In this document: positions 1-9,609 of the stretch, piece by piece | Numbering within the stretch: position 1 is the stretch's first letter | Layout: every line of letters begins with the position of its first letter | DNA from: Prorocentrum cordatum | Taxonomy: Eukaryota > Sar > Dinophyceae > Prorocentrales > Prorocentraceae | DNA: 64,000 nucleotides | Direction: 5' to 3' | NCBI GenBank assembly: GCA_963575745.1 | Contig: CAUYUJ010015764.1 | Coordinates: 145,001 to 209,000 of the forward strand | Position numbers and translations under genes: made by a program | Notes under the pieces: model-generated | The model's database searches: none | What the model saw: only the letters and a program-made list of their open reading frames with translations | What the model was told of the DNA's origin: nothing

Positions 1-120
1 TCCACACCAACCATCCGCACCTCCAAAACCAGCTCCATCACCAGCTGGTCCTCCCCGTCCTCCTCCTCCTCATCCTCCTCCTCCTCCTCCTCCTCCTCCT
101 CCTCCTCCAAGTGATCCCAC
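1..120. repeat. 3' flank of the DUF1501 gene with (CCT)n tract
   Basis: This lies just downstream of the stop codon (121-123, minus strand) of the DUF1800-DUF1501 gene. It is dominated by a CCT microsatellite at about 57-109. No polyadenylation signal is recognisable and no other gene is seen. Confidence 0.8.
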
Positions 121-3100
121 TCAGGACTTGAACAGGGAGCCGCGACTGATGATGTCCGCCGAGCGATTGAAGTTGGGCAGATTGGGGAAGACAGCTTCGA
201 GCTCCTCCAGAAGAAGAAAATACACAAACGTGAGCTTTCGGAATTCCGCACGGATTTCTTGGGTCGGCGCTGCGCCCCCTTCTCCACACCCCTTCTCCGG
301 CGCGCGGAGTGTGCCAGCGGCTGCGCCGGGGGCGCCACCAAGGGTAGTGAAGAGGGCGGTCCAGCACCGACCCAAGAAACCAGCACGGACTTCCAAAAGT
401 TTCTGCGCATGTTTTTGTTTGCTGCTTTGCGATCCCCCACGGAACCACGAAGTGAGCGGTAGCAAAGGGGTGACAGGGAATCGAATCAGCTCCATGCGGC
501 CAGCTTTGATGGCGCCTGGAAGCGCCGACAGAGCGACCACGCATCGATGGGACGTGCCTGGCGGCGGGGCCGAAATTAGCGGCATGCAGCAGTCTCCGTG
601 CCCCCCCCACTTCCTGGCCACCCCCCCTCTCGTCCGCCTGGTCCTCCACGCCCATCCACTCCGCGATCGGAACCATGACGCTCTCCCACGGGTACCGCGG
701 GATCACGCGGCCGCGCCCGGCGTCGTACGCGGAGTCTGGCGCGTACGTCTGCAGGAACCTGTTGAAGATCTGGCCTCCGTTGATGCCGCCGCCGAGGATG
801 ACATGGTTTCCGGCCCAGCCTCAGAGGAAAATACCAATATACCGCTGCCCTTCCCTTGTTCCCGCCTTCCTGGGCCTCCTGGGAGGCCCTCGTCGCCACG
901 GCATTCACCTCGGAATCCTCGTCAGAGCATGCCCCGGGAGAGGTCCAGGGAGTAGCGGCATCGGTACCTTCGTCCTCCCCAGCAGCCATGGTCTGTCCCA
1001 CCGCCATTCGACGTCAGCGTGCGGCCGAAGTCGGAGTGCGTCACGATAACCACATCGTCGAAGACGCCCTGCTGGGTGAGCTCCCCAACAAAGTCCCTGA
1101 GCGCGCCGTCGATCTCCTCGAATCTCTCCGAGAGCGTCGCGTCCTGGGAACCGTGCGTATCGAATCCCCCGATCTGCACGAAAAAGAAATCGCGCTCCGC
1201 AAGGCGGAGGCTCCGCGCCTTGATCAGCAGGGCAACCTTGTGCAGCTGCTGAGCCAGGGTTGTCTTCGCCTCGTAGGTGGCCGCCGTCTCGAGTTCCACG
1301 TTCTCCAGGATGGCGCCGAGTGCCTCGCTGCTGCGGATGTGGTCGGCGAACGCCCGCGTGTACTCCTCGCAGTACATGCTGCCGTACTTCTGCTTGGAGA
1401 TGCCGCTGATCGTGCTGTTCCAGACCTGGTACTTGTTGAAGCGGATGGCACCGTCCGTTCTGTCGATGATGTCGGCGGCGGTGCTGAAGCCCCCGGACCA
1501 AGTGACGATGCCCATGGTCGAGAAGGAAGCGACATCCTTGCCGTGCGAGGCGGCGAGAACGTCCGCCATCCTCCCGCCGCCGCCCCTCGGTGCGGCGCCA
1601 GGGACCTGGCACTTGAGCGTGTGCGCCGCAATCTGCTGGTGCGAGTGGGAGAAGAGACCCAAACAGGTCTTGGCACCTGGGAGACGAAAAATCTGCGTAA
1701 ACGTTGATTCCCCAGGTCCGTGCGGATTTCTTGGATCAGCGCTGACCCCCCCTCTCTGGCGCGCCGAGTGCACCAGGAGAGGCGCCGCCAAGGGGCGTCC
1801 AGCGCCGATCCAAGGAGTCCGCGCGGACCTCCGAGAAAAGATGCTTGTGCCGTGTCTCCTTCTTCGGGCACCGCCGGTCTTGCGCCCGAAGGTCTCCTTC
1901 GTGACGGGCTCCACGAGGGCGCCGACGCTGCTGACGAAGGCCGCCTGCTTCCTCGTCTCGTACAGCTCCCTGAGGAACGGCAGCGCGGGGTGGATGCCGA
2001 ACTGGCCGCAGGGCTGCTCGCTCGAGGCCGTCACGGGCAGGAGGCTGCCCTCGGCGATGGCCATACTCGTCCGCACGGCCGCGTACTCCCCGTAGAGGCT
2101 GCACCCGATCGGGACGAGCAAGTTGTACGTGTCGGCGCCGCCGTGCAGGAACAGCATCACCAGCGCCCGGTACGAGTCCCGCGCGCCGGACGGCGGCGGC
2201 GGGCCCTCCGCGGAGCGCTCGCCCTCGTGCTGCGGCGCCCCGAGGGTCTGGAACTCGGGCGTGAGCACCACGGCCTGCTGAGCCCCGAGCAGGCCGTGCC
2301 CCTCGTACGCCGCCCGGACCAGCTCCCTGCTCGCTGGCGCCAGGCGCCCGCCCGTGAGCAGGACGTCCAGCTCCCTCACGACGCTCTCCGCGACGTCGGG
2401 CGCGACGGGGGCGAAGCTGAGGCTGCCCTGGCGGCACTCCTTGCCGTGGCCAGTACTGCCGAGGCCATCCTCGCACTTGCTGACGCCGTGGTCGAGCAGG
2501 GAGGCCACGCCGTTGAGGAACCCGATGGCGAAGGGTGGCGTGAAGATCTGGAACTCTGGGGCCACCAGCGTCTCTGGCTCGGGCTCCGGCTCGGACTCGG
2601 GCTCCGACATCATCGCGGCATCGGCGAAGCTCGGCGGCTGGTACATGTGGTCGTAGAAGTTGAAGACGGTCGGGGACCTGTACGGGAACTGCCCGATCAC
2701 CTCGTCCAGGTTCTCGAGAACCACCTCCTGGCTGGCCACGTCCACATACTCCATAGACCGCATGAGATGCACCAACTTCAGAATCGGCTCGCGCAGCAAC
2801 CCGGCCGTGTTCGAGTCGGACGACCGTGCCTGGAAGAGAGAAGCAACGGCATAAACATTAAACTTCTGGAGGTCTGCACGGATTTCTTGGATCGGCGCTG
2901 GACCCCTTCCTTGGCGCGTGGAGCGCTCCAGGGGCGGTGCTAGAGACGCCGTCAGGGGGGCCCAGCGCCGATCCAAGCCTTCCTTGGCGCGTGGAGCGCT
3001 CCAGGGGCGGCGCTCGAGACGCCGCCAGGGGGGCCCAGCGCCGATCCAAGAAATCCGCGCGGACCTCTGAAAGTGTATGTTCATGCAACGTGGCTTCTTC

Positions 3101-6100
3101 GAGCGCCTCTGGGTGGAGCAAGATGGCGGCGATCGCGGCGCCGAGGTCGCCGACCTCGCCAGAGTACGTCACGCCGTCGTGAGAGCCAGTGGTGAAGGCC
3201 CGCGCCACCGACTCCAAGTACGGCGGCGACGGGTTGGATGTGACGAAGCGCTGGATGAGCTTCTTGCTGATGATCGAATAAGAGAAAACGGCATGTACAT
3301 ATAAACTTTCGGAGGTCCGCGCGGATTCCTTGGATCGGCGATGGGCCCCCCTTCTGTGGCGCGCGGAGCACACCAGTGGCTGCGCTGGAGACGCCGCCAG
3401 CGGGGGTCCAGCGCGCCACAGACTGGGGCCCAGCGCCAACCCAGAAATTCTGCGCGGACCTCCGAAAGTTCATGCGACGTCGCTTTTACTTCTTCGAGAT
3501 GAACACGGGGGTGTTGGGGTGATGGAGCAGATGGTCCAGCAGGCTGTCGACCTCCGCCCTCACCTTGGCACTGGGGAGAAGGGGTCCTGAGGAAAACGGG
3601 TCCTGGACCCTTGGGGTGGGGATCTCCCTGGGACCGGCTTTCGCTCCGAGCCGCTTTGTGGACTGCCCCCAGGGCCTGACACGGGCCAAGGCAGGTCGGA
3701 ACCTCTGAAAAACTCCAGGGCCCCTTCCCCTCGGGACCCCTTTCCCGAGCAGATGGCGATGAGGTCATGTCAATGCGCTGGCCCAAAAGGTCCCGACCTC
3801 CTCCCGAGGGGGCACTTTTGGATCCCCGATCCGTTTCTGCTTGCCCTGGGGCCCGAGGGCGGGCCCCAGAGGCCGAGGTTGAGGAAGAACGCTGGCAGCG
3901 AAAACAAACAGATCGTCGGAGATCTGAGCCTTCTTCATGCGTGGGCCTGCTTTCCACCGCCACCACCATGGGCAGCAGGGGCAGGGGGGACTCCTCCTCC
4001 TCCTCCTCCTCCTCCTCCTCCTCCTCCTCCTCCTCCTCCTCCTCCTCCTCCTCCTCCTCCTCCTCCTCCTCCTCCTCCTCCTCCTCCTCCTCCTCCCCCT
4101 CCCCGTCCAACTTATGGTGGTGGTGGTGGTGGAAAACGGGCCCATCATTCGTGGTGATCACCGCTCGTTCGAGCGCCCTGCCGTACTGCCTCAGCGGCCC
4201 CGGGCCCACGAAGACCGGCGGGTTGCGGAAGGAGGCCGGTCCCAAGTCCACGACGCTCTGCCCGTTCCTGTAGAAGCGCCCGCCAACCTCGAAGACGGTG
4301 TCCACGTCCGGGGGCGAAGACCCCCAAACCTATGAGGGGGGACGATTCAGGGAGGGGGGGGGGACCAGCTTGGAGGGGAGGGACATCGAGCTTGCACCTC
4401 GATTCGTCGCCGACCGATCAGCGGCAGGCCCCCGATAGCGAGAGCGCACCTTCCTGCGCGGGGTGGGGCGCCCCGGCCCCTCTCGGCGATGGATGGGCGC
4501 GTGCGGGGTCGACGTCTCACCCTCCCGTGAGCCCGTCCCTCCCTCACCGCTGCCCCCCAGCCTTGACGTCGCCGCCGCAGGGCTGCACACACTCGGCGCC
4601 CGGCGGCGGGCCGAGCGCGGTGACCTTCAGGGTGGCGAGCACGTCGGCGCTGGAGGGGGTCGTGCCGAACACGGCGGCGGCCCCCACCGTGGCGTTGTAG
4701 CTGCCCGCCGGAGCGCGGCCGGGGCCGATCCAGCTCACGAGGAAGCGGTTGTGCTGGAGGTCTTCCGTGTGGGCGCTGACGGAGCCGTCCTCGTGCACCT
4801 GGACTGGCGCGTCCGTGGTGTACCTCTCCTGGAAGAAGAACGGGTGGACGCACGCTGGCGGGACGAACTCGTAGTAGCCGCCCGCCGCCTTCAGGCAACC
4901 ACACGTGAACCCTCAGTACCCCTGCAGGTCACCTTTCTGAAACGACTGGCGGGGTTCGGTCCGAAGGCTGTCTGCAGCCAGGTGCACCCCAGCGGGGCTG
5001 TCCGATACCCCAACCTCGATTGGGCCCGCAGGGGTAAGGTTCGAGAATGGTCGCAGAGCCTTGACGATGGACAGGCTGTCCAGCGAGCACTCGGCACCGC
5101 GGCAGGCGAGCGCGGACGCCAGCGTGCGGGAGGGCGCGGGTCTGCAGTCCCCGACGTCGCCGCCACATAGCGCCCGCAGCAGCTCGGAGCCGGGCTCGGG
5201 CTCGAAGACGCTGGCCTCGCAGTCGCCGGGCGGACCGGCGGTCGCATGCTGGCGGTAGACCGGCCAGGCGGCGCCGTCCTGGAGGTGGCAGCTCTCGGAA
5301 CCGACGAGGGTGAAGTGGGCGCAGCCGGCCACCGAGGCGCACCTGGAGGAGGTCGGCAAAAGGCACAGGCACAGGCTTGCGGAGGTCCGCGCGAACACTT
5401 CTTGGATCGGCGCTGGATTCCCCCCTCCCTGGTGGGCGGAGACACGCAATCTTTCGGAGGTCCGCGCGGACCTATCGGATCGTCGCTGGATTCCCCCCCC
5501 CCTGGCGCGCGAAACGCGCCAGTGGTGGGGCCTGATGCGCCGCCAAGGGCGGCCCAGCGCAGATGTCAGAAATCCGCGCGGACCTCCGCCGTCATTTCTT
5601 CTTCGAGCACCGCTGCTGGCAATCGGCGATCGACTCCACCTTCGTGACGCCCTGGCCGGGCATGTTGCGGGGATCGTACTCAGTGTCTTCCGAGGTGCAG
5701 TTCGGCACGGAGGAGCCGTGGAACTCGAAGCGGGCGCCGGGGAGCAGAAAGGGGCGCGATGGCAGCTCGCTGCACAGAGGCAGACCGTCCCCGAGGTAGC
5801 CACCGTACAGGTCCCGCTTGGGGAAGACGTCGTGGTGGCCTGCCCGCAAGCGCATGGGGTCGATTAAGTTCTGACCTCAGGAGGTCGGAAAGGGGTGTGG
5901 CATAAAGGGGTATGGTGCCAATTGTGGAAATGGCGATGTTATCTACGATAGATAACCTCGCCAGATCCAACAGTGGCACCACACCCATTTGCACCACACC
6001 CCTTTCCTACCTCCAGATGACCATTCCGCAGCTCGATGTTGTCCCGAGCCGGGGGGCGGACAAAGCCAGTGAAGACGCGCGCGAAGTTCATGATGTCGTC

Positions 6101-6845
6101 GTTGTCGTACGTCGGCTGGTCGACCCCCTGGTCGTCGACCTGCACGTGCCCGTCTGGCGTGAGCTTCGCCACGCCGATGGTGAAGAGCTGCATGATCTCG
6201 CGGGCGAAGTTCTCGTCCGGGTACGAGCGGCTGGCGCCCCAGCCGCTGGCGTCCCATGACCTGCTGCCTTCGAACGTCAGGTAGTCGCCCATGAGGGGCG
6301 AGAAGGTCACCTCCCGAAGGATGTTCCCGAAGCTGCCGAACGCGTTCCGCACGAAGATGTCGTAGTAGGCGACCCAGAGTTCGTTCCACTCGTCGTGAGC
6401 CGTACCCGAAGATCGGAGGAGGGCCAGAGGAAGCAGCGGCGGCTCTCCCGTCGGGCCCGAACCTGCTCAAAGCCTGGGTCCCCGGACCAAAGAATTGTTG
6501 TTTTTGGGACCAAAGAACCTTTGCTCCCCCAAAAAGACTCTTCGGTCCCCCCCCAAAAAAAACTCCCAGGGTCCACCCTGGCCCGTTTTTCGCTGCGCAT
6601 GCAGCCGTGGGCGGCGGGAGGCCTCCAGGATGCCCCAGGAAGACGAAAAAAAACGCCAAGGAGGGCCGCCGGTGTGTCCGGTGGCCCACCTCCGAGAGGA
6701 CCCGATCACGAAGATCTGCGACAGGGCCCACGCCATCCGCTGGCGCAGCTGGTCCTCCCCGCGCAGCACCCTTGCAAACCAGACCGTGCTCCTCCCGAGG
6801 CTGTTGTACAGAGGCACTCCTCGGGTGAAGCCGTCCGAGCCATAC
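121..6845 (-). CDS. DUF1800-DUF1501 fusion protein with Cys-rich (apple/PAN-like) insert, 5' partial, ~12 exons
   Basis: Biochemical role unknown. DUF1501 is distantly related to alkaline phosphatases/sulfatases, and DUF1800 and DUF1501 genes are commonly adjacent in bacteria. Exons deduced from frame and homology, in coding order: 6845-~6715, ~6390-6011, 5870-5611, 5342-5060, 4888-~4562, ~4312-4162, 3563-3496, 3266-3107, 2829-1872, 1676-987, 819-644, 204-121 (stop TGA 121-123). DUF1800 marks: QLRQRMAWALSQIF, YYDIFVRNAFG, FAREIMQLFTIG, EVDSLLDHLLHHPNT, LIQRFVTSNPSP, LLREPILKL and FPYRSPTVFNFY. The 5870-4889 stretch inserts many cysteines (ADCQQRC, AGCAHFTL, CHLQDG). DUF1501 begins inside exon 2829-1872 (MLFLHGGADTYNLLVP) and continues through GLFSHSHQQ, GGFDTHGSQ, THSDFGRT, GGTDHGW and VFPNLPNF, so the fusion is physical. 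The joins give an open frame using GT, GC and GA donors. The 6715/6390 and 4562/4312 joins are unresolved. The N-terminus was not found; a retroelement lies 223 bp upstream. Confidence 0.85.
205..643 (-). other. GA-AG intron flanked by 7-bp direct repeat
   Basis: Joining ..GTGGAG (ending at 644) to GAGCTCGAAG (starting at 204) gives WMGVEELEAVFPNL, the expected DUF1501 C-terminus. The donor is GA and the acceptor AG. TGGAGGA occurs at both boundaries, like a target-site duplication. The intron contains introner copy A1. Confidence 0.7.
235..399. mobile_element. Introner element, family A, copy 1
   Basis: About 165 bp bounded by ~38-bp imperfect terminal inverted repeats. The left end reads CTTTCGGAATTCCGCACGG then TTTCTTGGGTCGGCGCTG; the right end is its reverse complement (CAGCACCGACCCAAGAAA, then CACGGACTTCCAAAAG). 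The centre is GC-rich and carries the GGCGCGCGGAG / CGCCACCAAGG signature seen in the other copies. It sits wholly inside an intron of the DUF1501 gene and encodes nothing. Confidence 0.85.
820..986 (-). other. GC-AG intron (167 nt) splitting the DUF1501 GTDHGW motif
   Basis: Joining ..GACCATG (ending at 987) to GCTGGGCCGGAAACC (starting at 819) gives GGTDHGWAGNHVILGGG, as expected for DUF1501. The donor is GC (GCTGCTGG) and the acceptor AG. GGCTG is repeated at both boundaries. No clear family A introner is inside. Confidence 0.7.
1713..1834. mobile_element. Introner element, family A, copy 2
   Basis: A 122-bp inverted-repeat element. The left end has AGGTCCGTGCGGATTTCTTG and the right end CAAGGAGTCCGCGCGGACCT. 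It lies inside the intron 1871-1677, whose boundaries repeat GGTGCC (donor GGCG|GTGCCC, acceptor CCAG|GTGCCAAG). Splicing restores GRKTGGAKTCLGLFSHSHQQ. Confidence 0.85.
2863..3073. mobile_element. Introner element, family A, copy 3, with internal duplication
   Basis: A 211-bp copy with terminal inverted repeats (TTCTGGAGGTCTGCACGGAT at the left, ATCCGCGCGGACCTCTGAAA at the right). The interior, about 75 bp beginning CCTTCCTTGGCGCGTGGAGC, occurs twice in tandem. It lies in the GC-AG intron 3106-2830; splicing gives LLHPEARSSDSNTAGLLREP. Confidence 0.85.
3304..3470. mobile_element. Introner element, family A, copy 4
   Basis: A 167-bp copy with near-perfect ends (ACTTTCGGAGGTCCGCGCGG and CCGCGCAGAATT on the opposite strand, closing in CGGACCTCCGAAAGT). 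It lies in an intron best read as GA-AG, 3495-3267, with AAGAAG repeated at both boundaries. Splicing restores PVFISKKLIQRFVTSNPSP. Confidence 0.85.
3564..4161 (-). other. Intron with (TCC)n tract
   Basis: GT-AG intron of the DUF1800 part (donor GAGCG|GTGATC, acceptor CCAAG|GTGAGG, GGTGA shared). It contains a TCC microsatellite at 3991-4094 followed by a GGT run. No introner is recognised in it. Confidence 0.65.
4889..5059 (-). other. GC-AG intron (171 nt) with short terminal inverted repeats
   Basis: Donor GTCAAG|GCTCTG and acceptor CTGAAG|GCGGCG share AAGGC. The join reads SLSIVKAAGGYYEFVPP, in frame. TACCCCTGCAGG near one end and the matching CCCGCAGGGGTA near the other suggest a degraded foldback element. 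Confidence 0.6.
5376..5589. mobile_element. Introner element, family A, copy 5 (composite)
   Basis: Two left termini are present (GCGGAGGTCCGCGCGAAC at ~5380 and CTTTCGGAGGTCCGCGCGGA at 5451) but only one right terminus (ending at ~5589). This suggests one copy inserted into or recombined with another. It lies in the GT-AG intron 5610-5343, with GGTGC repeated at both boundaries. Splicing restores ADCQQRCASVAGCAHFTL. Confidence 0.8.
5880..6014. mobile_element. Foldback introner (family B) forming a whole intron
   Basis: About 135 bp that is nearly one palindrome. The left half (AGGAGGTCGGAAAGGGGTGT ... GTTATCTA) and right half (TAGATAAC ... ACACCCCTTTCCTACCTCC) pair over roughly 60 bp with a tiny loop near 5945. 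It coincides with the intron 6010-5871 (donor GAG|GTAGGA, acceptor GTCAG|AAC). Splicing keeps frame (NGHLENLIDPMRLR). Its sequence is unrelated to family A. Confidence 0.8.
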
Positions 6846-6865
6846 CTGTAAGACCCACAAGGGCA

Positions 6866-6867
<2 letters not shown>

Positions 6868-6935
<68 letters not shown>

Positions 6936-6942
6936 CACAATG
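6868..6942. repeat. (CA)n / (CGCA)n microsatellite
   Basis: ACAC dinucleotide run with a central GCAC run. It lies in the intron just upstream of the first recognised DUF1800 exon. Confidence 0.95.
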
Positions 6943-7068
6943 ATTTTCTTCGACGCGCCAGTGAGTCCAAGCAGCAGAACACGATGGGGCGCAGCCTCAA
7001 AGCGAAGTATATTCCTTGTTCAACGACAGGAACATGCGTATGTCTGCATAGCTGAATGTATATAATAT

Positions 7069-7262
7069 AGCCCGCCCCACCGCCACGAGTGCCAGAGCTG
7101 AGACCGAGAGGACCAACGCAGCATGTAGAGAGGGCAGCGCTTGTTTTCATCTCGGTATGTGTAACCAACTGGAGCCAAGCGAAGCAGCTGCCGCTGCTGT
7201 CGAGAGCAGCCGGGATGCAAGCAGTGCGACGGAGCACAGAGGGACCAGACATATGAGGTCCA
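7069..7262 (-). repeat. Split direct repeat B2
   Basis: About 194 bp beginning AGCCCGCCCCACCGCCACGA. It matches B1 (7485-7676) with roughly ten differences. Confidence 0.85.
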
Positions 7263-7280
7263 CACAAGAAAGACACGGGG

Positions 7281-7281
<1 letters not shown>

Positions 7282-7315
<34 letters not shown>

Positions 7316-7350
7316 TACATCGATATACATTTATATATATATATATATAA
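7282..7350. repeat. (TA)n microsatellite between B2 and A2
   Basis: Interrupted TA run in the 134-bp spacer that separates the two 3' repeats of the DIRS-like element. Confidence 0.95.
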
Positions 7351-7396
7351 TCCAAAAACGGGCTGCAAGTAACGTTAGGGCGGCACGTGGGCGGGC

Positions 7397-7484
7397 GCAC
7401 TTGAGCCCGAGGCCAGCGGCGCATGGCCTGACAAGTGCGGCACTCTGTGCTACAGGGCTCTGCTTCACGTTACAAAACTGGACA
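7397..7484 (-). repeat. Split direct repeat A2
   Basis: 88 bp, beginning GCACTTGAGCCCGAGGCC and ending ACAAAACTGGACA. It matches A1 (13980-14067) with two substitutions and abuts B1. Confidence 0.9.
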
Positions 7485-7676
7485 GCCCGCCCACCGCCAC
7501 GAGAGCCAGAGCTGAGACCGACAGGACCAACGCAGCATGTAGAGAGGGCAGCGCTTGTTTTCATCTCGGCATGTGTAACCAACTGGAGCCAGGCGAAGCA
7601 GCTGCCGCTGCTGTCGAGAGCAGCCGGGATACAAGCAGTGCGGCGGAGCACAGAGGGGCCAGACAGGTGAGGTCCC
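7485..7676 (-). repeat. Split direct repeat B1
   Basis: About 192 bp, direct repeat of B2, immediately adjacent to A2 and just 3' (element sense) of the methyltransferase-like ORF. Confidence 0.85.
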
Positions 7677-7703
7677 ATACCCCATAAGGCAGACATGGCC
7701 GAG

Positions 7704-8520
7704 TCAACATCTTTGACGCGGCCGAAAAGAGAAAACAGGCACGAAGATGTTCTGGATATCGTTAGCACGAGCATTTGCATATGAGACTGGCGAGGGCTTG
7801 CTGGGACCACTAATCCCCGCGTGTTTGATGACTTTGGCAAGAACATTGGCGAGGGCGGCAGGGTGCGCGGCCGCGAGCGCGGTGCACTTACAACCCGCGG
7901 GGCTTTGACCCGAAAGGATGACATGGTTGTTACCAGTGCGCGAACAGAGGCCGCGACGTCCACGACACTGGCGCGCGATGGGCTCGAGGGCACCTGTGCT
8001 CCAAGAAGCTATTCTGGTGCGTTTCTGCCAAGGAGCACCGAACTGGCACTGGTCTAAGTCGCGCGTTCGAGCTTGAGGAGCCCGCAGGAGGCAGATAGCC
8101 CTGCCATGCCACAGCAACGAGCTAGCTGGGTTCTCCAGCAGAACGGGTATACGCAGACTATTGCAAAGGCGAATGACACTGCCCGTAAAAGTAAAAGGGG
8201 GCGCTGCCTGCCCGCAGTCGGGCGGACTCAGAAGCACTCAGGCACCCAATGCCCATCGGCTGGTCGCGCGACCTCAAGGGCCTCCTGAGGGCCCGCGACC
8301 ACGTTGTGCACGGCGCCCCCATGAACGCGGCGCCGACGGCGCGGCTGCGCAGCCACCCAGCGACCGCCGCCTCGAATGCGGGGCGCAAGTGGTCTTCCAG
8401 CGGCGAGCGGGCGATGTCGAGGCCGAGCGCCGAGAGGCCCCGACGCCGCGCGGCCGCCGCGAGGTGGCCCGACCCGCAGAACAGCTCGAGCACGACGCGC
8501 CGCCACGACGCGCCGCCTGC
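7704..8520 (-). pseudogene. Methyltransferase-like domain of the DIRS-like element, frameshifted
   Basis: Frame 1 (about 8520-8240) has a SAM-binding-like loop VLELFCGSGHLAAAARRRG, then ALGLDIAR and GAPCTTWSRA. The PC dipeptide resembles catalytic motif IV of cytosine-C5 methyltransferases. A second frame (8237-7704) continues with VLLENPASSLLW, FGAPWQKRTR and CRGRRGLCSRTGNNHVILSG. The frame change near 8237 indicates decay. A methyltransferase domain at the 3' end is a known feature of many DIRS-like elements; the substrate here is unknown. Confidence 0.6.
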
Positions 8521-8639
8521 AGAGCGACCCACGCTGCGCCGCCTCACGAAAACGGCGCTGCAGATGCAGCCGCGCCGCATCGCCACGCCCGCGAGCCGCC
8601 GGCTCGCCAACGGCGGCGGTGCTGGGCTTCACGCCCGAG

Positions 8640-9600
8640 CCGCGGGCCGCTGGCGCGCCCTCCTGCTTCCTGCCCCCGGGCCTGCCTGCATCGCCTCTGC
8701 GAGCCGCGGCGCCACCAGGCGCGCGATGTTCGCCCAGGCGAAGCCCTTCGCGAGCAGCGCGCAGAAGTGCTGCACCACGAGGATGTCGTAGACGAAGACG
8801 TCGTCCGCGACTCTCTGGAGCTGCCGAAGAAGGGTCGTCTCCTTCGCGTACCGCCGCATCGAAGACATGACCGCCCAGCGACCGCGGCGAGACACCTGCT
8901 CCAACGATCGCCTCCGCGGCCAGGTCGTCGCCGACGCTGCCGCGCCGCATCCCGCACCAGTGCGGGCGGAGATGGCTGGTCCCCAGCGCCGCGGCGGCCA
9001 GCGCAAGCCCTTGGTTCAGCTGGGCCGAGTTGAAGCTCCAGAGCGGTGTCCCTGTGCGCCCATTCAGGTGGAGGGCAATGAGTAAGGGCACGAGGTAGAA
9101 GTCCAGGTCGAAGAGGATCGACTCGTCGAAGTGCCGCGTCTTGCCTGCCTGCATCGCTCGAGATGCCCGAGGCAGGAGCGCGCCAGCTTGCCTCGGGAGC
9201 CCCGGGGATAAGTGGGAGATCGCCGCAGTCGTCTGTGAGCCGGCGTTCGCTGCAATCCCCTCCAGGTATCGCGTCGCGAAGTATTCTGCCAGGATGGTAT
9301 CCAGCTGGGCGAGGGAGCTCCAGTCCAGGCGGAGGCTCGAACAGTAGCCCACGAAACTGTGGAGGAGGTGGCGGTAGAAAATCTCCGCGTTCGGCTGCAC
9401 CGCCGACTGCTCCAACAGGGTCATCCCCGCGGAGATGGCGCGGCCGCTCGCGGCACGCGCGGCCAGCTGCGCCCGCTGCCTCGTCCTCGCCGAGGGCGGG
9501 CGGGCTCCGCGTCGCGGCGCGCCCAGCACCGTGGCCGCCAGCGCGAGGGCCAGGAGCCCCAGGCGCCGCCGACCGGGCGCGGGCGCGAGCATGGCTGAGC
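8640..9600 (-). pseudogene. Tyrosine recombinase of the DIRS-like element, deleted and frameshifted
   Basis: The N-terminal half reads LAQLDTILAEYFATRYLEG and PRASRAMQ. It is joined directly to GKTRHFDESILFDLDFYLVP, and the intervening part of the catalytic core seems deleted. LWSFNSAQLNQGL, then LRPHWCGMRRG, continue until a frame change near 8950. The other frame then gives RRSLEQVSRRGRWAVMSSM and RRYAK, matching the C-terminal helix region. Identification rests on order after RNase H and resemblance to dinoflagellate relatives. Confidence 0.55.
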
Positions 9601-9609
9601 ACCCGGCGC

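Noticed and set aside
922-3084. Reading 922-3084 as one uninterrupted 720-aa gene
   Set aside because: It includes in-frame introner sequence (1713-1834 and 2863-3073) whose translation does not fit the domains; splicing them out gives continuous DUF1800/DUF1501 sequence.
3765-4335. Poly-Pro, poly-Ser, poly-Leu and poly-Glu ORFs around 4 kb
   Set aside because: Generated by the TCC microsatellite inside an intron of the DUF1800 gene.
7704-8237. Small plus-strand ORFs opposite the methyltransferase region as independent genes
   Set aside because: The minus strand carries the recognisable motifs; the plus-strand frames are shadows.
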